Shown piece after piece: positions 44,909-53,516 of a DNA stretch of 64,000 nt. The stretch is from contig JAQGMI010000048.1 of assembly GCA_028292435.1 (NCBI GenBank), forward strand, positions 1 through 64,000, given 5' to 3'. Every line of letters begins with the position of its first letter. Position 1 is the stretch's first letter. The stretch comes from Betaproteobacteria bacterium. Its GTDB lineage: Bacteria > Pseudomonadota > Gammaproteobacteria > Burkholderiales > SG8-41. The notes under the pieces were generated by a model, which was not told the DNA's origin, did no database searches, and saw only the letters and a list, made by a program, of their open reading frames with translations. A program made the translations under genes and the position numbers.

Positions 44909-45784
44909 TTAAGCGACGGCCGCAACTTGCGCCGCGGGTGATCGATCGTCGCAGGCGGCCGGCAAGGGGACGGATTTGAGACCGCGTGCCGCCAGTTCTT
45001 CGAGCAATGCGGGCAGCACTGCGAGGACGACCGGCACGCCTTCATGGGTGATGGTTCGGGTGCCATCGTGCAGCACCAGCACATCGCCCGCCGCTAATCC
45101 GCGGGTAAGCGCACGTAATATCTGTGCCGGGTCGCGCCGCACGGCGTCGTAACCGCGCCGCGTCCACGACGCATAACGCATACCCATGCGGGCGAGCACG
45201 TAATCGAGCAGCGGGCTGCGAAAACCCGCGGGCGCGCGAAAGAACAACGGCGCGCGGCCGGCGATTCCGGCAATCACCGTCTGCGCCGCTTCGATTTCGC
45301 GGCGCAACGCAGCCACGCTGAAAAACGCGAAGGCATGCGGATGGCGATACGTATGGTTCTCGACGCTATGGCCGGCGCGCACGATGGCGCTGACGATGTC
45401 GGGAAACGCCGCAGCTTTCTCGCCGATCAAGAAGAAGCTCGCGCGCGCCCCGAAGCGCTCCAGCAGAGCGAGCACCTGTGGCGTGATCATCGGGTCGGGA
45501 CCGTCGTCGAAAGTCAGGCTGATTTCAGAGCGCGTCACCGCGGCGGCGGGCAAGCGGGTCAGGTTCGGTCCCAACCAGCGTCCGCGTGGCCACAATACGG
45601 CAAGACTGATCAGAGCATGATTGGCGGCGAGCGCAACAAGTAGCCAAGGCCACCAAGCGGGGCGGACGGCCAGCACGAGCAGGCAGGCCGCATGCCACCA
45701 TGCAGACAATTGAATAAGCAACGCCGGCCGCCACCGTGCGCGAGCGTTCTCCGTCGCATAGGCGGAGATTGGCGTCCTACTCAT
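44909..45784 (-). CDS. NodB-type polysaccharide deacetylase with membrane segment
   Basis: A 291-residue protein. Its N-terminal hydrophobic part (HAACLLVLAVRPAWWPWLLVALAANHALISLAVLW) is followed by a NodB homology domain: ISLTFDDGPDPM has the catalytic Asp, SVENHTYRHPHAF the metal-binding His pair (HxxxHP type), and FFRAPAGFRSP and DVLVLHDG the last motifs. These enzymes remove N- or O-acetyl groups from carbohydrates at the cell envelope. It is unusual inside an aryl polyene operon. It may tailor the sugar of a glycolipid-type pigment anchor. It ends two bases before the KS start. Confidence 0.83.
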   Translation of the reverse strand: MSRTPISAYATENARARWRPALLIQLSAWWHAACLLVLAVRPAWWPWLLVALAANHALISLAVLWPRGRWLGPNLTRLPAAAVTRSEISLTFDDGPDPMITPQVLALLERFGARASFFLIGEKAAAFPDIVSAIVRAGHSVENHTYRHPHAFAFFSVAALRREIEAAQTVIAGIAGRAPLFFRAPAGFRSPLLDYVLARMGMRYASWTRRGYDAVRRDPAQILRALTRGLAAGDVLVLHDGTRTITHEGVPVVLAVLPALLEELAARGLKSVPLPAACDDRSPAAQVAAVA

Positions 45785-45825
45785 GGCTGCGCGGACAAAC
45801 AAAGCTGCTTCATCATCAATTATGG

Positions 45826-46527
45826 TCAGGGATTGCCAAGAGGCAAGTGCGCCCGCGGATTATCGGTAGCAAACAGGCCGCGTTCAAGCAGTTTGCGCCA
45901 TAGATTCGACCATGTCGGCCAATCGTGACCACCCTCAGTCGATACAACGTGTGTTGAAGGCAGGCGCTGAGCGAGCAATTCGCTCGCCGCGACGAAGCGA
46001 TCCTCCGTGCCATAGCCGAGGTGAATCGCCGGGACGTCCTCGGCTTCCGGACGGTACGCTTTAATCCATGCGAGCAACTGGCGCTCTTCGTCGTCGCCGT
46101 CTATCGCCTGTGCATCCCACCCCGGCCAGCCGCCGGCGCGCACCACTTCGGCAATAGTACCGGTGGTTGCGAGAAACGGTGCGAGCACAACGACACCTTC
46201 GATGGCGCCCGGATGACCGCGTGTGTAATTGAGCGCGCCGCCGCCCCCGAGCGAAATGCCCATGAGCCAGATGCGCCGGGTATTTTTGGCCAACGCGGGT
46301 TGGATGACCTGAGTTGAAAGTTGCGCAGTGAACGTACGCTCGAGATAGAGCCCGAAGTCGGCGTCAACCAGGGCGACGTCGAGCGGCAGACCATGGCCGC
46401 GAATTGCGCGCACGAATCCGTGCTCGATAAAATCCTGCGCGCGCGCTTTGGCGCCCGGCAACATGACAAGCAGCGCGGCTGCATGGCCGGCCCCCCGGTG
46501 AAAATCGTAGGTGGCGCTCATGCTCAT
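45826..46527 (-). CDS. Alpha/beta hydrolase in the pigment cluster
   Basis: A 233-residue alpha/beta hydrolase. IWLMGISLGGGGALNY has the nucleophile elbow GISLGG, YGTEDRFVAASELL the probable Asp, and STEGGHDWPTWSN the His. No signal peptide is evident. It could act as a thioesterase or esterase releasing or trimming the polyene. It overlaps the upstream MMPL gene by four bases (ATGA). Two near in-frame ATGs (46527, 46521) are possible starts. Confidence 0.8.
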   Translation of the reverse strand: MSMSATYDFHRGAGHAAALLVMLPGAKARAQDFIEHGFVRAIRGHGLPLDVALVDADFGLYLERTFTAQLSTQVIQPALAKNTRRIWLMGISLGGGGALNYTRGHPGAIEGVVVLAPFLATTGTIAEVVRAGGWPGWDAQAIDGDDEERQLLAWIKAYRPEAEDVPAIHLGYGTEDRFVAASELLAQRLPSTHVVSTEGGHDWPTWSNLWRKLLERGLFATDNPRAHLPLGNP

Positions 46528-48893
46528 GCCGGTTGCGCCGTCGGGCTTAATGTTCGTGCAATCAGAACGGCGGAAAATAAGAGACTCAGGAAAGCGCCGA
46601 TTCCGACTGTGCTGCCAAGCGCATGCAGCAGAGGCACTTTAGAAAACGCAAGCAGGCCGAAGCCGATCATCGTCGCCAGGTTGGCGAAGAGCAGTGACAC
46701 GAGGGTGCGCTCCCGCTCGGCGTCGTTCGCCGCCTGACGCTCAAAGAAGAGCGCGTAGTTCGAGCCGATTGCAACCACCAGCAGCAAGCCGACCAGGTGA
46801 AAAATCGAAAGCGGGTTGCCGCCAAGAATGAGCAGGCAGAAGGTGATGACCACGGCGGCCGCCAGTGGCGCCAGTACAACGAGAACGCGACGGATCGAAC
46901 GCAGGCTCGTCAGCAGCAGGAGCACGATGGCGGCAGCGCCGAACAGCGAATAGGCGACGATCTCGCGGCGATACGTTTGGTACAGCGTATCGGACTCCTG
47001 CTTCAAATCAATCAGCACGCCGTCGCCGGCGGGCGCGCTTTGAATGTCATGCGCGATCGCGTCGGTGTCCGTCACCCCGCGCAATGGCAGCATCGCGGTC
47101 CATGCGCCGGCCGCTGTATCGGGTGCATTGCGTTTGACCAGCAGCGAATCCACTTTCAACGCCAGCGCCGTACCCTCAAGGCTCACGCGAGTCAGCGGCG
47201 ATTGCGTCCTGGCTCTCTCAACGTCGGCGAGGAATGGCTCGAACAAGCCCGCGCGAAACGGCAGACTGCGTTGCGCATCGGCTAAACTGCCGCGCAGCAC
47301 GGCGGGTTCCGGAATCGCGGCTTGCCGCGCGCGTTGGGTTGCCACACTGGGAAGATAGCCCGCAGCGGATTCGAAGCCTTCGAGACGCCGCTGCTCGACC
47401 GACGTTTGCAGGCGCGCGGCAATTCTTTCGCTGCCCGCGAGTGCGGCGTCCGCGTTGGCGGCATCGACAACTACCAGGTGGCGTACATCGGGTGCGCCGA
47501 CATCGCGCCGAAGTTCTTCATCGAGTGCCCGCTCGCTCGCCGTCACAGGGGTCAGACTCGCGAGTTCGTCGTTCCACAATGTGCCGTGCTGCGCGCCGAG
47601 AAAGACGAGCGCCGCGAGCGTGGCGAGTATCACCGGATAGCGCAATGTCCGCGCCGAGTCGACGAGCGCAGCGACTTTGGGCCCGAGTCCGGACGCCGCG
47701 CGCACCGTGAAACCCGCCGGCAGCAACGCCGGCAGCACGAAGCGCGTCACGAGCACGGCGGCGATCAAACCCGCAATCGAAAAGAGGCCAAGTTGCGCCA
47801 GTCCCGGAAAGCCCGACAACAGCATTGCGCCAAAGCCGCAGATTGACGTCAGCAACCCGAGCCGTAGCGTCGGCCAGATACGAGCGAGCGACTCGGCCGG
47901 CGTAGCGTCGGGTGTCGTTTGCGTGAAGAGATAAATCGCGTAATCGACCGCTTCGCCGATCAGCGTGACGCCGAAGCCCAGCGTAATTCCATGTACGCTG
48001 CCGAAGCCGAGGCTGACCGCCGCGATGCCTGCCAGCGCACCGCTCGCTACCGGCAGGAGACCGAGCAGCAATACACATGGTGAGCGATAAAGCGCCAACA
48101 GCAAAGCGGCGACGAGCGCCGTTGCGATGAGCGAAAACCGTAAGGCATCGGCTTTTATGCGCGCGCGGGTGCTGACCGCAAAAACGCCGGGCCCGCTGAC
48201 GAGTACTGTCGCTGCGCTGCTCGCCGCTGGCGCTGTCGCGTGGGCGAAAGCCGCATGGATAGAGGCCAGCGCACGCTCTTGAGCGTCGATGTCATAACCT
48301 GCCGCGCGGGTTTGGACGATGAGCAACGCGCGGCTTTCGTTTCGCGTGAACCACACGCCATCGTGGACCGCGGGCCGCGCGACGCCTTCGAACTGTGCGA
48401 TCAGCCGCAGCATTTCGCCAGTCGGATCGCGCGGGATGATTTTTCCGAGCAGGGCGCCGGCAGGCGAATTCAAAAGTTGCAAGTCTTCCTCGAGCGAGGT
48501 GCGGATCGAGGCGGCTGCAAAATGCCCGGGCGCAACTGCCGGACTCAACAGGTACCGGTGGCGAAACAAAAATTCACGATCCTGGCTGAGTGTCGTTTCC
48601 TCGCCATTGTTGACCGCTGCAAACTCGTCCGGCTGTTGGCGCAGTTGCGCAGCGAAGCGCCGGCTGGTTTGCGCGAGCACGTCAGGCGGCGTGCCTTCGA
48701 TCGCAATCAAAATTAGCCGGGATACGACACCGTCGCGCAATTGCTGAACGAGGATTTGTTGCACGGGCGTTGGCGTACGCGGCAGGAACGCAGACATGTC
48801 AGCCGTGAACTCCGTCTTTGCGATAATCACCGTGCACGCGATTACCGCAGCCGCCCAGGCGACGACCGACCGGCGCGAGGTGGCGACGGTCAC
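46524..48893 (-). CDS. MMPL/RND-family lipid exporter (ApeM-like)
   Basis: A 789-residue membrane protein with two repeats of a helix, a large periplasmic loop and a five- to six-helix bundle. SRRSVVAWAAAVIACTVIIAKTEF is the first helix, ITLGFGVTLIGEAVDYAIYLFTQTTPD and VGLLLVVAIGSNYALFFERQAAND are the two signature segments with the proton-relay Asp/Tyr-like positions. This class moves lipids and polyenes from the inner membrane. The start is GTG at 48893, overlapping the LolA-like stop by four bases. Confidence 0.87.
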   Translation of the reverse strand: MTVATSRRSVVAWAAAVIACTVIIAKTEFTADMSAFLPRTPTPVQQILVQQLRDGVVSRLILIAIEGTPPDVLAQTSRRFAAQLRQQPDEFAAVNNGEETTLSQDREFLFRHRYLLSPAVAPGHFAAASIRTSLEEDLQLLNSPAGALLGKIIPRDPTGEMLRLIAQFEGVARPAVHDGVWFTRNESRALLIVQTRAAGYDIDAQERALASIHAAFAHATAPAASSAATVLVSGPGVFAVSTRARIKADALRFSLIATALVAALLLALYRSPCVLLLGLLPVASGALAGIAAVSLGFGSVHGITLGFGVTLIGEAVDYAIYLFTQTTPDATPAESLARIWPTLRLGLLTSICGFGAMLLSGFPGLAQLGLFSIAGLIAAVLVTRFVLPALLPAGFTVRAASGLGPKVAALVDSARTLRYPVILATLAALVFLGAQHGTLWNDELASLTPVTASERALDEELRRDVGAPDVRHLVVVDAANADAALAGSERIAARLQTSVEQRRLEGFESAAGYLPSVATQRARQAAIPEPAVLRGSLADAQRSLPFRAGLFEPFLADVERARTQSPLTRVSLEGTALALKVDSLLVKRNAPDTAAGAWTAMLPLRGVTDTDAIAHDIQSAPAGDGVLIDLKQESDTLYQTYRREIVAYSLFGAAAIVLLLLTSLRSIRRVLVVLAPLAAAVVITFCLLILGGNPLSIFHLVGLLLVVAIGSNYALFFERQAANDAERERTLVSLLFANLATMIGFGLLAFSKVPLLHALGSTVGIGAFLSLLFSAVLIARTLSPTAQPA

Positions 48894-49486
48894 TGCGTGT
48901 CCTCGGTAATCGTCATTACCGAGCGGTCGCCTTCGGTTTCAATGACTTCGATTGTGCGCACGCGGCTCCTGCTGCCGCCGATGCGAATTTCCTTTAACAC
49001 CGATTGGATTTTCGGATCTGCCGGCGTCAGCGATAGGCGCCATTGCTCTTCGCTGCCCGTGAGGTTCGCGCGGTAAAACCGGTTCAAGGTTGCGAGATCG
49101 CCCGCGAGCGTCGAGCGAATGCTTTCCACGAACGCCCAGATGACGGGATAGTCCTGCAGCGCAAGCGTGCGCCGCTGACCGCGATCTTTATATTCAATCG
49201 AAAGCCGGTCTTGATCGAGCACGAGCGTCTCGGGCTTTGGCAGCCGCGTATATTTTTCGAGCCGTCCCGGCGCGGTGTAAACCAGCGTTCCGGAAGACTC
49301 GAGCGGCGCGGTCAGCATCGCCATTGTTTTGCGTTCGACGAACCGGGCTTTGGCGGTTTTGACCTGGGCGAGCTCCTGCATGAGCTGCTCGAGGCCCCAC
49401 ACGGGGGGCTCCGCCGCGAACAGCGCGCCGGTCGCCAGCATCAGCGTCCACAAGGCGTGACGCAAATTAATTGCGCCAGAAATCAT
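48890..49486 (-). CDS. LolA-like outer-membrane lipoprotein carrier (ApeL-like)
   Basis: A 198-residue exported protein. The N-terminus AINLRHALWTLMLATGALFAAEP is a signal peptide. The mature part (LAQVKTAKARFVERKTMAMLTAPLESSGTLVYTAPGRLEKY) fits the LolA half-barrel that carries hydrophobic cargo across the periplasm. In the aryl polyene pathway it is thought to carry the pigment lipid to the outer membrane. ATG 49486 is chosen; it overlaps the upstream acyltransferase by 20 bases. Confidence 0.83.
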   Translation of the reverse strand: MISGAINLRHALWTLMLATGALFAAEPPVWGLEQLMQELAQVKTAKARFVERKTMAMLTAPLESSGTLVYTAPGRLEKYTRLPKPETLVLDQDRLSIEYKDRGQRRTLALQDYPVIWAFVESIRSTLAGDLATLNRFYRANLTGSEEQWRLSLTPADPKIQSVLKEIRIGGSRSRVRTIEVIETEGDRSVMTITEDTQ

Positions 49487-50432
49487 AAAAGTTGTACCAG
49501 TTATACGGCGCACTGCGGCAGTGATGCTCGAGCCGAGCTACATAAGCGCGCTGTGCGTCCTCGAGCGTGCGGTTGCGGTCGGCGCGCGACGCTGGCCAAG
49601 CGTTGACCAGACGCTCGAAGTAAACCTCGTAACGGTTGCCGCCCCGATAGAGGCCAAACATCAGCACCATCGGCCGTTGCAGCACCGCTGCAAGCCGGAA
49701 CGGGCCGCTCGGAAATTGCGCGTCTTCGTCGAGAAACCGGCAGTTGGCGGTACCTTCTCCCTGAAAGGTGCGATCGCCCAGCATGCCGACGATCTCATTG
49801 CCATTGAGCGCCGCCTCGACCTTCAGCATCGAGTCGATCCTGCCCAGCTCAATGACCTGCAGCGCGAGATCGGGATTTATCGCCGCAAGCACGGAGTTGA
49901 ATTTTTTGGCATTTTCCGCGTACATGACGAGGCTGATGCGCGCGGCCGTATTGCGCCTGCCGAGCGCGCGAATGATTTCGAAACTACCCATGTGCGCGCC
50001 CAGCAGAAAGCAGCCGTGGCCGCTTTGCGTCAATTCCGCCAGCAGCTCCTCGCCGTGTACGCGCACGTCGAATCGTTCGTATTGGTCGTTGAACAGGAAA
50101 ACACGATCGAGCAGCATTGCAGCAAAGGTGTGGCAATGCCGGAACGCATCGAACACGCCGGGTTCGCGCGGCAGCACTTTGCGCAGATATTTTTTCGAGG
50201 CCGCATGCGCCGGTGCGGAAAAAAGCAAAAAATAAATGCAGACCGGATAGAGCACCAGGCGCGCGAATGAGCGGCCCAGCGTCAGCGCGATGGCCACGAT
50301 CATGCGCAACGCGAGCGTATTGCTGCGCTCCGGCCGCGCGACCCATTCCGGCAACGGGGGCGCCGCCGCCGCGTGAACTGGCTGCTCGTCCACACCTGAG
50401 CCGTGAGCGTCGTCTGCTAAGCCGGGCTGCAT
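49467..50432 (-). CDS. LpxL/HtrB-type acyltransferase of the pigment cluster
   Basis: A 321-residue lysophospholipid/lauroyl acyltransferase. FARLVLYPVCIYFLLFSAPAHAA is the N-terminal hydrophobic segment. CFLLGAHMGSFEIIRAL holds the HX4E catalytic box and GDRTFQGEGTANCRFL a second active-site segment. It probably acylates the pigment anchor or adds the polyene acyl chain. ATG 50432 is chosen, overlapping the FabZ-like dehydratase stop by 16 bases; the longer frame from 50486 is possible but lacks support. Confidence 0.83.
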   Translation of the reverse strand: MQPGLADDAHGSGVDEQPVHAAAAPPLPEWVARPERSNTLALRMIVAIALTLGRSFARLVLYPVCIYFLLFSAPAHAASKKYLRKVLPREPGVFDAFRHCHTFAAMLLDRVFLFNDQYERFDVRVHGEELLAELTQSGHGCFLLGAHMGSFEIIRALGRRNTAARISLVMYAENAKKFNSVLAAINPDLALQVIELGRIDSMLKVEAALNGNEIVGMLGDRTFQGEGTANCRFLDEDAQFPSGPFRLAAVLQRPMVLMFGLYRGGNRYEVYFERLVNAWPASRADRNRTLEDAQRAYVARLEHHCRSAPYNWYNFYDFWRN

Positions 50433-50755
50433 AACGCTTCGCGGGTCACCGTGCCGGTCAACACAGTGGTGGCGCCAACCGCGCACGTGAACTTGATTGA
50501 CCCCGTTTTAAGTTCGGTAAATTCGATGGTGAACGTATCGCCCGGCCGCACCGGATGCAAAAACTTTGCGGACACCGGCTGGCCCTGCGCGAAGTCGAGA
50601 CCGAGGCTTTGTTCGATCGCGCACAACGTTTCACTCAACAGCAGCGCGCCCGGGACGATTGGATTGCCCGGGAAATGGCCCGCCGCCGTCGGATGATCAT
50701 GGGGGAACGAACGCTCGAGCAGCGTCAAGATCCGCTCCCGCCGCTGGCGGCGCAT
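50417..50755 (-). CDS. FabZ/ApeI-like 3-hydroxyacyl-ACP dehydratase
   Basis: A 112-residue hotdog protein. GHFPGNPIVPGALLLSETLCAIEQSL carries the FabZ-like His (in the FPHDHPTAAGHF region) and the Glu on the central helix. It is one of two dehydratases in the cluster, a pattern also known in aryl polyene loci. It overlaps the AMP-ligase gene by 31 bases at its 5' end and the acyltransferase at its 3' end. Confidence 0.84.
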   Translation of the reverse strand: MRRQRRERILTLLERSFPHDHPTAAGHFPGNPIVPGALLLSETLCAIEQSLGLDFAQGQPVSAKFLHPVRPGDTFTIEFTELKTGSIKFTCAVGATTVLTGTVTREALCSPA

Positions 50756-52062
50756 AGCGCGCTCAAGGCTTCGCGCGGCAGTTTGCCGGTCGCGTTACGC
50801 GGCAGCGCTTCAACCAGGCGCAACGGGCGCGGCATAAAGGCGGGATCAATGCGTTCGCGCAACGCCGCTATCAGCGCGTCGCGCGTAAGGCCGGGCGCGA
50901 CGACAAACGCCGTCAAGCGGCTTGCTACGCCGTCGCGCTCGGCCGGCATGAAGAATGCACCGTCATGCACGCCGCTGATCGAATTCAAATGGTGATTGAG
51001 ACTCGCCAGCGACGTGCGTTTACCGGCGATATTGACGAGATCCGCGCTCCGGCCATGGAGCAGAAAATGCTCATCGCCGCGTATTTCGATGACGTCTTGC
51101 AGCATCACTTCGGTTTCGACGTGTCCGCCGCGGACCCACGTGCCTTGCTTGTCTTCGCGCAGCGTCAAGCCGGGTAATGCCTGCCAGTCGGCCGTTTGAA
51201 CCGTGCGCCGCGTGGCGACCTGGCCGGCTTCGGTGCAGCCGTAAATTTCATAGAGAGGTGCCGCGAAGCGTACTTCGGCTGCGGTCGCCAGCTGCGGTGT
51301 CAGCGCTGCCGTTGCGCATAAAATCAATTCAACGGGCGGCAAGTCGTCCGATCCGCTTAACAATGCGCGAAGATGAACCGGCGTGGTGACGAGGCAGCGC
51401 GGGCGCGGCAGTGAGGCCAGTTCTGTAAGGACGTCGGCTGGATAGAACGGCCGCCCGGCATGCAGTGCGAAACCGCCCTGCATCGCCATCAGCACCGAGG
51501 ATTCCAGTCCGTACATGTGCTGCGGCGGCACTGTGCCGAGGACCGCCATGCCGGCGTAAGCGTGCAGATCAAGGCGCGCGACTTCTGCCTGCGCACCTCT
51601 CACCAGCGAACGCCATGACTTCTCGTGGGGCAGCGGCTGGCCGGTGGAGCCGGAGGTGAAAACGAGCGCGGCGATCTGCGCTGCCGGTATCGTCGGCATG
51701 GATGGCGCGAGTGGATAAGACGCCTTCATCGGCGGGTAAAAAAAAGTCTCGAGGTTGCGATAAGGACTTGCGTCATCGGTCAAACAGTAGACGTCGGCGT
51801 AGCGCTTCTTCAATTGCGTGACGAGATCGGACGTCTGGTTTGGCGGCAACAGACTGATCTGACGCTTAAGCAACGCGGCACAAAAGCCGACGACAAAATG
51901 ATAGCGGTCGCTGCACAGGTTGAAGACGTGCCGCCTCTCCGGCAAAACGGTCGCGAGCTGTGCGACGTCCCGCAGAAACTGCTCCACCCTGATCGCCTTG
52001 CGGTCGCGATAGGCAAATATCGCACCGCTCGCGTAGCCGCTAAGCAGGGAAAGCTCGATCAT
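50725..52062 (-). CDS. Acyl-AMP ligase (XanA2/ApeH-like)
   Basis: A 445-residue adenylating enzyme of the ANL superfamily. LVFTSGSTGQPLPHEKSW (~135) is the ATP-binding loop, APLYEIYGCTEAGQVATRR the A5 motif, FLLHGRSADLVNIAGKRTSL the hinge with its Asp/Lys-bearing A7-A8 region, and RNATGKLPREAL the C-terminal catalytic Lys. In xanthomonadin synthesis the analogous enzyme activates hydroxybenzoate for transfer to an ACP. ATG 52062 overlaps the membrane protein by four bases. The chorismatase in the opposite unit would supply the acid. Confidence 0.86.
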   Translation of the reverse strand: MIELSLLSGYASGAIFAYRDRKAIRVEQFLRDVAQLATVLPERRHVFNLCSDRYHFVVGFCAALLKRQISLLPPNQTSDLVTQLKKRYADVYCLTDDASPYRNLETFFYPPMKASYPLAPSMPTIPAAQIAALVFTSGSTGQPLPHEKSWRSLVRGAQAEVARLDLHAYAGMAVLGTVPPQHMYGLESSVLMAMQGGFALHAGRPFYPADVLTELASLPRPRCLVTTPVHLRALLSGSDDLPPVELILCATAALTPQLATAAEVRFAAPLYEIYGCTEAGQVATRRTVQTADWQALPGLTLREDKQGTWVRGGHVETEVMLQDVIEIRGDEHFLLHGRSADLVNIAGKRTSLASLNHHLNSISGVHDGAFFMPAERDGVASRLTAFVVAPGLTRDALIAALRERIDPAFMPRPLRLVEALPRNATGKLPREALSALCAASGGSGS

Positions 52063-52733
52063 GCTTTGGAAGCCGTTGTCGCAGCGCCGCGCGCACCCGC
52101 GGAATCATCCTTGAACGCGCGGATACAATCGATGATCGAGGCATGCGGAAAGTCGCCATGGCGCACGATGCGATAGAGATATTCGCCGCCGAACATGAGA
52201 GCCAGCAACGGAAAATTCAAAACGTTCACAAAGAGCGACCACTGGCGCGGTGACCCAAACAGAAAGAGCAGCGCTGAAACAATCAGCTGCGCGGCGAAGA
52301 ACAGGCACCATGCGACGGTCGCGCGGCGGGTATAGGTGCGAAGTGCCGGCGGCAGCGTGCCATGCACCCGGCCCGCTAGGCGTGTGATCAGCGGTTCGTG
52401 GCCGGACCGCAGCGTGCGCGCGAAGAGCCATAGCAAAGATAGATAGATAGCGGCGTGCGGCAAGCTGTAGGCGGCGGCGGGACCCCACGATGCCTGCTGC
52501 TCAATCGCGTACACAGCGAGAGCCGACGCGCCCAGAACGACCGACCAGCGCAGCTTGTTATCCGCGCGGATCGCGATCCAGCACGCCAGCACGACGAGCG
52601 GCACAAATGCGAGCGCCAGACGAACGAACTCTTGCTGCCCGCCGGTCACTGCGGAATACGCTAGCCATTGAGATCCGGCCCCGGCTATGATTATCAGCGC
52701 CGACCAAAGCCGGCCACCGAAACGCCGCGGCAT
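52059..52733 (-). CDS. COG4648 membrane protein (ApeD-like)
   Basis: A 224-residue polytopic protein with about six hydrophobic segments, including WSALIIIAGAGSQWLAYSAV, VSALLFLFGSPRQWSLFVNVLNFPLLALMFGGEYLYRIV. This uncharacterised family is a standard member of aryl polyene clusters. Its function is unknown. It starts immediately after the ACP stop (TAA/ATG adjacent) and overlaps the ligase start. Confidence 0.82.
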   Translation of the reverse strand: MPRRFGGRLWSALIIIAGAGSQWLAYSAVTGGQQEFVRLALAFVPLVVLACWIAIRADNKLRWSVVLGASALAVYAIEQQASWGPAAAYSLPHAAIYLSLLWLFARTLRSGHEPLITRLAGRVHGTLPPALRTYTRRATVAWCLFFAAQLIVSALLFLFGSPRQWSLFVNVLNFPLLALMFGGEYLYRIVRHGDFPHASIIDCIRAFKDDSAGARGAATTASKA

Positions 52734-53087
52734 TTATTTGCTTCGATGCTGCTGGATATGCTTGTTCAGGCTGCGCAATGAGCTGAAAATTTCGTGGTTA
52801 TTCTCATCGTCGGAGCGCAAGTTCAGGCCGTATTTCTTCGAAATTGCAAGCGCGAGCTCGAGCACGTCGATTGAATCCAGCCCCAACCCTTCGCGATAAA
52901 GACGCGCGTCGGGTTTGATTTCCGCAGCGGACACCTCGAGATTCAGCGTAACAACGATCAACTGCGCGAGTTCAAATTCTGTGGGACTGGCAGTCTGTTC
53001 ATCGACTGGCGAACGGTCCGCCGGGTGGGCATCGGTGCCATCACTGTTCACCGCAACCAAAGCGGGTTTGTATTTAAGGTTGGACAT
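52734..53087 (-). CDS. Acyl carrier protein of the pigment cluster
   Basis: A 117-residue protein. The first ~40 residues are a disordered extension (VNSDGTDAHPADRSPVDEQ), followed by an ACP domain with the phosphopantetheine site GLGLDSIDVLELALAI. ATG 53087 is preceded by a purine-rich segment with AGGGG; the longer frame to 53258 adds an implausible hydrophobic leader. It is the first gene of the minus unit and the only ACP visible in the cluster, whereas many aryl polyene loci have two. Confidence 0.88.
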   Translation of the reverse strand: MSNLKYKPALVAVNSDGTDAHPADRSPVDEQTASPTEFELAQLIVVTLNLEVSAAEIKPDARLYREGLGLDSIDVLELALAISKKYGLNLRSDDENNHEIFSSLRSLNKHIQQHRSK

Positions 53088-53149
53088 TCCTAACCCCTGA
53101 ATTATTAGAAACGGCAGATACCTCATCATAACCGTGCGCACCAGAAACA

Positions 53150-53167
53150 TATGTGCGCTAACCAACA
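53150..53167 (-). promoter_or_regulatory. Palindrome copy 3 upstream of the ACP operon
   Basis: TATGTGCG-CTAA-CCAACA lies 63 bases before the ACP start. The left half is perfect and the right half degenerate. The 429-base gap 53088-53516 holds this, copy 4 and nothing that looks coding. Confidence 0.45.
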
Positions 53168-53397
53168 TGAACAGTATAACCGTTCGCAGTATGGCGGTGC
53201 CAGGCGCGCTGGTGAGCGTGACGGTCGAATCTATTTCAGCGAGTTCATGAATTCTCAAACTCCTAACAAAGCGCTGCCTGATCGTATTCGGTAAGCATCA
53301 TCTGTCGCATTTGATCGCAAATTAAAAATCACGGCATCACGATGTCATTTCCTGACGAAATGCCGGATGCGCTGCGGCGCGTTGCGCGGCGCACGCT

Positions 53398-53416
53398 TTA
53401 TGTGCGCTAGCGCACA
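53398..53416. promoter_or_regulatory. Palindrome copy 4 upstream of the AsmA-like gene
   Basis: TATGTGCG-CTAG-CGCACAG, the best-preserved copy in the window, 101 bases before ATG 53517. With copy 3 it sits between the divergent pigment and AsmA-like units and could serve either. Confidence 0.65.
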
Positions 53417-53516
53417 GCGGATTTACCACCAGCCAGCTATGGTCCAAGCGGTCGAGTTTGTGCCCGCTGGAGTCATGAATTACTAATTAAATATCGAGAC
53501 GGCTGCGGATCGGGAT

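Noticed and set aside
53088..53258. N-terminal extension of the ACP gene
   Set aside because: The extra residues are a hydrophobic stretch unlike any ACP and have no ribosome site; ATG 53087 gives a normal ACP.
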